Assembly (NCBI GenBank): GCA_015179045.1
Contig: WHUZ01000017.1
Span: 372,001 to 436,000 of the forward strand
DNA length: 64,000 nucleotides
Direction: 5' to 3'
Origin: Kalaharituber pfeilii
Lineage: Eukaryota > Ascomycota > Pezizomycetes > Pezizales > Pezizaceae
Below the pieces are notes generated by a model. It saw nothing but the letters and a program-made list of their open reading frames with translations. It was not told where the DNA came from and did no database searches. Position numbers and translations under genes: made by a program. Shown piece after piece: positions 59,468-64,000 of the stretch; the first letter of the stretch is position 1; every line of letters begins with the position of its first letter.

Positions 59468-61236
59468 TAGACAAGGCCCACCTTGTGGTTTCAGCTCGAC
59501 ATATTGCCGGGCATGGAGATTGATGCCAAGAAAATCCCGATAAGGGCATTCCTCCTTTTAGAACAGAGCAGAAACATCTTGCATCGTTGTCTCAGCGCCT
59601 TGGATTATTGTGCTTTTCCGCCTTTTCTTTATCTTTCTTTCTCTTTCTTTTGCATCATCCGTTCTGTTTAGAACGGTTATTGACTTTAATCCCTTGTTTC
59701 ATTTTCTTCCTCTTGCATATTCCAAACTCGTGGACCAATTGGTACTAGATCCATGATAGGGCTTGATACGCACCTTGTGTCTCTGTACGTTGACGAGTTC
59801 GAGGCTTCTCAAGGTGCATGTCAAAGTGCACGCATGGATTATAGTAGCATGAATAACAGTTTCTGCTTCAGGATGCGTGAATACGAGTCACCATCGCAGG
59901 TAATACTGCAAGAAAACAGAATGAAGGACGGTTGACACTTGCGGAGTGTTTTACTACCATGTTCGGAGTTTCTCACGCCCTTTTTTCTTCTGTTCATTCC
60001 TCTTCCTCTTTCTTTTCTTGTTTATTTTCATTCATGATGTCCATATTCATGCTTTGCGTTTGTTCACGAGTGTCTTGCATTGCCTACCAACCATTCAATT
60101 GCGCTGCCTAGCAAAAGCATATCTGCTCTTGGCTTTGTTTTATGCTTTTGCTCCATTTGTTCCTACCTCTTGTTTTCCTGTTGATGTTTTTTTTCCAGGG
60201 GTTGGTTAAAAATCGGTGTTTTTTTTTTTCTTTTCTTTTTTTTTTTCTTTTTTTTTTCGCTCCGCTTTTTCCCTTGTCCCCACACTTCCCTTGCTTTTGC
60301 CCTTCATTGTGTGTATAAATGAGTCTTGGGCGCTGGGTTCGTTGAAAACCGCTTTTCATTGCTATTATTGAATGCTCATTGGGGAGCCGAGCTCAAGTTT
60401 GTGTTTGGCTAGGATTGTTTACTTTGTAAATTGTTTTTACTTTTAACTGTTTTTTCTTAGTATTAGGTGTAGTTGTGGGGAATTGGTATGGGTGGTGTAG
60501 ATGTCGGTGGGATGGGTATGCTTTATGACTACTTATTGTATGAACGGAAAAATAACGGGGTTATGGATGTATTATAGAACTTTCGTAACACGAGTCAAGT
60601 AATAGCTAGGGTATAAAAGTTTTGCCGTGGTATCGAGTAGTGGGATTGCTGTTGCGGTGCCTTCAATAATACCCGATGGGTTAGTGTGGGCTGGCTTGTG
60701 GTCACTGGGCATGTTTGCAGACACGTGTATTATCCCCTTCTCTAAAACACAGGTTACATTGTCTATCCCCAGGAGCCATCGTGGAAAAATATAAATAATA
60801 GTTTGTGCAAAAGAGTATTCACTAATTTCTACCCCTACATGTTTTTATCATGTATCTTCTCATATGTTTCATTCCAGTCTCGAGTTAATGCCTTCCGTCA
60901 ACTCCCATCGATATTCCCGCAATCGATATCAACGGTGCCAATCTTTCTTGCCATATTCCTGTTTCTGGACGGACATACGGATGTATATGATCGGCAAATA
61001 GGTCAAACATATATATATATACCAATATTTCCGAATCATTCAAATTGTCTGGAATTGTTGAACCCTATCTGAGCTGGAATTTTATACAGACAATGTGAGG
61101 AGGTATTGTTGAATGGATTGACTGATATGGCAAACATCAGGAAAAGAATTCAAGAATTCTAGCATCAACGTATGCTTTAGATTTTTTCACTTCATTTATT
61201 GTGATAATTGTAGGTTAGTTCGAGACAACTTCACCT
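59468..61236. other. 3' flank of BIMA, pyrimidine-rich, no supported gene
   Basis: T- and CT-rich sequence, including a long pyrimidine run at 60218-60260 and an (AT)n stretch near 61008. Probable BIMA 3' untranslated region at the left. No coding exon is supported. Confidence 0.55.
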
Positions 61237-61412
61237 CATAACGTCCCATAAAAACTATCCAACTCGCTCCCCCGTTCCTCCAACAACTCCAGCAGACTTT
61301 CGATGGTCCCTTCAGCTGCCTCTCTGACGGCCCCTCCGACAGCCCCTTTAGCGACCTCTCCAGCGGCACCTCCAGTGACCCCATTCAGCAGCCCCTCCAG
61401 CAGCTGCAACAG
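61237..61412 (-). other. Possible minus-strand terminal exon, Gly/Ala-rich
   Basis: Read on the minus strand, a frame of about 55 codons ends in a stop near 61237 and has regular helical composition: NGVTGGAAGEVAKGAVGG, then TIESLLELLEERGSELDSFY. It is preceded by TTGCAG, a plausible acceptor, and by a GTAGTG donor 45 bp upstream. The sequence further upstream has stops in all three frames close to the junction, so no full gene can be drawn. The opposite strand carries a Pro/Ser/Thr-rich frame (61303-61668), equally unsupported. The product is unknown. Confidence 0.2.
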
Positions 61413-62225
61413 CATTTCCCCCCCCTATCTCCCACTACCTCTCAATTGTGCGCTTCTAGCTTTTCAACCAGTCTCGAACCCCCTGCAACCGCATTCCGTA
61501 TCATCACACTCCCCGGCCCAGCCAGCAGCCTTGTCTGCCCCTCTCCATTCCACTCCGTCTCACTACTTTGTCTCAACATCTCGTCCTACCACCTTGTCTA
61601 AATACCTACCCACCCTGTCCAACCCCCCCATCCCTTGCTTGTTTTCTACAAGGGAGGAGCACCTCTAAAATGGAGTGAGTGACCTATGAAGAAACCTGCT
61701 CAACACAACAAGAAGACAGGGCATATATATATTAAAAAACAAAAGAATGAAGAAAAACAAAAACAAAAACTGGCACAGCTGCTGGCGAAGCTGGAATTGG
61801 AGTGGTAAAAGCCTACTATAAAACGTTAATAAGATACTGTAAAATTGGTATACCGAGACTAACCGAGACTCACGTGGACACAGCTTGACAAACAGACTAC
61901 ACTCCGCTCCAATAAAGCCCTAATCTCACCCGACCATCTCCGTGAGCTTAAATGTAGAGGAAGCAGGTCCTCCGGCCCAGTGCATTTGGCTCCTGGGCAT
62001 TATAGTGCCTATTGGAGTAGGCAACTACATAGAAGAAATAATGTATCTCTCTAGGAACAGCTCTCATTGAACTTCCATCTGAATGTATTGGAATTTGTTT
62101 TGGGAGATTTCTTTATTCTTGCTCATGAGATATTGAGGTATTCTTTAACCGGCAGGGACAGCCGGAGGAGGGTGATTCGTGTTTTTTTTCTTTTTTTTTC
62201 GCCCGCGCTTTTTCAAGATCGGACA

Positions 62226-62305
62226 GAGAGGTTTTATAAAACCCGAACTTTTTTCAGGGTTGGGGAAAAAAAATACGTTGCCTTAGCAACAACGTGTTTA
62301 TTTAT
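62226..62305. repeat. Direct repeat copy 1, carries an RFX X-box
   Basis: About 75 bp starting near AGAGAGGTTTT, then CGAACTTTTTTCAGGGTT, an A-run, and GTTGCCTTAGCAAC at 62277-62290. It matches the copy at the window end at most positions, with small indels in the A-run and the left part. The orientation is the same in both copies. Confidence 0.85.
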
Positions 62306-63924
62306 ACCAAGTCCTGAAAATTTCCCTTCCGAAATCCGGAAAACTGACCCTTAAGACTGTAAAATTCCCACAACACTCAATTCTAAAGATATTTACATCC
62401 AATAAACACGATAAACTAGCCAATGCACTCCTCTATCTACTCAAGAAAATCTATCCCAGTACGATGTTGTGGGCACCCTCCACGGACTTCTCAATCTCCA
62501 GCTGTTAATTCAGCGACTAGTACGCCGCAACCTACAACGTTTGTAGTGTACCGGTAGTTAATTCCTGAGTTTTCAGGCTAACTTACAAAACCTGACGCAC
62601 TCTCAGGGTTTTAGCATGATTACTAATTAAGTTATCCGCAAATTTCAGGGTTTGTATAAAACCTGTCTAATATAGAAAGCAACTTTGCGAAAGTTGGCGG
62701 TTATTCAAAACGTGCCACATTTGTACATAATATTAAGTAAGGTCTCTTTCGCTTCAATTCTTATGTTGGGCTTCCACGTGATGAGGCTTTGCAAGGTCTT
62801 GATGCACTAGAAGTTCTTTTTATCAGATTTTTATTTTTTTATTTTGTTTATTTGTTTTGTCTGAAGTACTGTAAGTCTGTCGATGAAACGTTACAAATAA
62901 TGGCGACGTTACTTAATCAAGGGAGAGAAGGAAGTGACGTTTTTTGCTCAAGAGCCGTGGAGCCGTGATATCCACTTTTAGTTCCCATAAAGTATCGGTT
63001 AAACTGCTATTTGATTTCCTGGAAAACTTTGCCTTTTTTTCTTTTTGGGCAGACGTCTACTCTACATGCTAGAATTGACATATCATGGAGGAAAACACCA
63101 GTCTCGAAGGTAATTTAAAACAAAACTCTCTCTATCTCACTCTGAAACGGAAAAAAAAAAAAAAAAAAGAAATTTTGATGACGACGATGATGGTGATAGT
63201 GACACCGGCAGTGGCGGAAGGGAAAGATTTACTCGCGAGTTGCATCTATAAACTGCTCTCGCAACTTACTTTGCCTAAGAAAACTTTTTTTTCACAAGGA
63301 ATTTTCTTATTTTTTATTATTTTTTATTTTTTATTATTTTATTTTGGCGCTTCTGGAAAATATTAATAAGGGAAAAGGTATCTCGTGTTTAAGCGAGCAA
63401 ATAATTCGTTTGGTGTAGTAGAGGCTATTGCAACCAATCAATGGATGGGTTACCCTCAGTACGAATAAATTGTTTCCTGATATGGTGTGAGTGTTAATCC
63501 TAATTCTGGAAGGAGACGAAAAAAAAAAAAAAAAAAAAAAAAAAAGGCCTGTAGATTTATGATCTGTCTTGAATCTCTCCGAGGGCTCATGTGATTGTGG
63601 ACTATAATCGCTCGAATCAAACCATATTCATTTAAAATCCAATGTTCTAGGACATGAGTTCCTGACTTTCTTCTATACGAACAGCAATTGTCCCTCCGTA
63701 TATATTAAACTCCCCTGTGTGAAACAGCTGCAGCCCTATTTTTCATTCTATAAAAAAAATGTGTCCTCTAATCCACGTGGGTATCCTGGGAAATGTTAGC
63801 TTCAACAGGATCGAATACTTTATTGTATTTAAGTGTAGTAAAAAGTCTGGGATAGAAGAAGAACCTCAGGGATCGTTAGCGTAGAAGCGAAAGAGGTGGA
63901 GAGTTGAATTATTCCTAGTTATAT

Positions 63925-64000
63925 TAGAGAGGTTTTGCAAACACCGAACTTTTTTCAGGGTTTGGAGAAAAAATATGTTGCCTTAGCAACCATGTATTTA
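63925..64000. repeat. Direct repeat copy 2, truncated by window end
   Basis: Second copy of the repeat at 62226-62305, with GTTGCCTTAGCAAC at 63977-63990. The two X-box-like cores are exactly 1700 bp apart. The right boundary is beyond the window, so it cannot be told whether these are long terminal repeats of one element or two members of a dispersed family. Confidence 0.85.

Larger units (their letters stand above)
61413..64000. other. Non-coding, AT-rich, repeat-bearing window end
   Basis: No gene is supported. Contains short inverted repeats built on CAGGGTTT/AAAACCTG (for example 62648-62668), A-runs (63519-63545 and near 63150-63167), and the two copies of the direct repeat listed separately. 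Confidence 0.55.

Noticed and set aside
1..64000. tRNA, rRNA and CRISPR-like arrays
   Set aside because: No B-box-like GGTTCGAATCC with a matching cloverleaf, no rRNA core sequence and no spaced identical repeats were found by eye; a covariance-model search would be decisive.

Overview
This window reads as nuclear DNA of a filamentous ascomycete (Pezizomycotina). Five things point there. Introns are short (mostly 50-80 bp) with GT/AG ends and CTRAY-like branch points. The identifiable proteins are fungal-type orthologues: nuclear cap-binding subunit CBC20, a Nup82/Nup88-type nucleoporin, the APC/C subunit BimA/Cdc27, a TALE homeodomain factor and a velvet-like protein. There is also a Fot1/pogo transposase. 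Only about five host genes can be supported in 64 kb, and the rest is non-coding DNA with transposon remnants and simple repeats. Such low gene density suggests a repeat-rich genome; a truffle-like Pezizomycete would fit, but that is inference. Both ends of the window are non-coding.

Layout. 1-9.4 kb: intergenic, with two TA-flanked inverted-repeat elements (4.48-5.13 kb) and a cluster of a short dispersed motif. 9.4-10.3 kb: velvet-like gene (+). 11.5-12.0 kb: tentative spliced gene (-). 13.0-16.8 kb: CBC20 (-) and NUP82 (+), divergent, with 259 bp between their start codons. 17.2-18.0 kb: non-autonomous TA-flanked element. 22.9-25.1 kb: complete pogo/Fot1 transposon with terminal inverted repeats, TA duplication and a spliced 613-residue transposase. 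25.1-39.7 kb: gene-poor, with a 201-bp inverted-repeat element and a possible second velvet-like fragment. 39.7-41.1 kb: TALE homeobox gene (-). 41.1-44.3 kb: G-run-rich upstream tract. 44.3-53 kb: nothing firm. 53-56.8 kb: GC-rich tract leading into BIMA/CDC27 (56.8-59.5 kb, +). 59.5-64 kb: non-coding, with a direct repeat spaced exactly 1700 bp that carries a perfect RFX X-box.

How the genes relate. The recognised genes are housekeeping or regulatory: mRNA cap binding and export (CBC20), the nuclear pore (Nup82), cell-cycle proteolysis (BimA) and transcription (TALE homeobox, velvet-like). The only clear functional pairing is CBC20/NUP82, two nuclear RNA-export-related genes sharing one short intergenic promoter.

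The most striking anomaly is that NUP82 and BIMA each carry one apparent -1 frameshift, both at a run of six Gs, in the same phase and followed by AT. One extra G in each restores the family sequence. Systematic homopolymer under-calling is the likeliest explanation.
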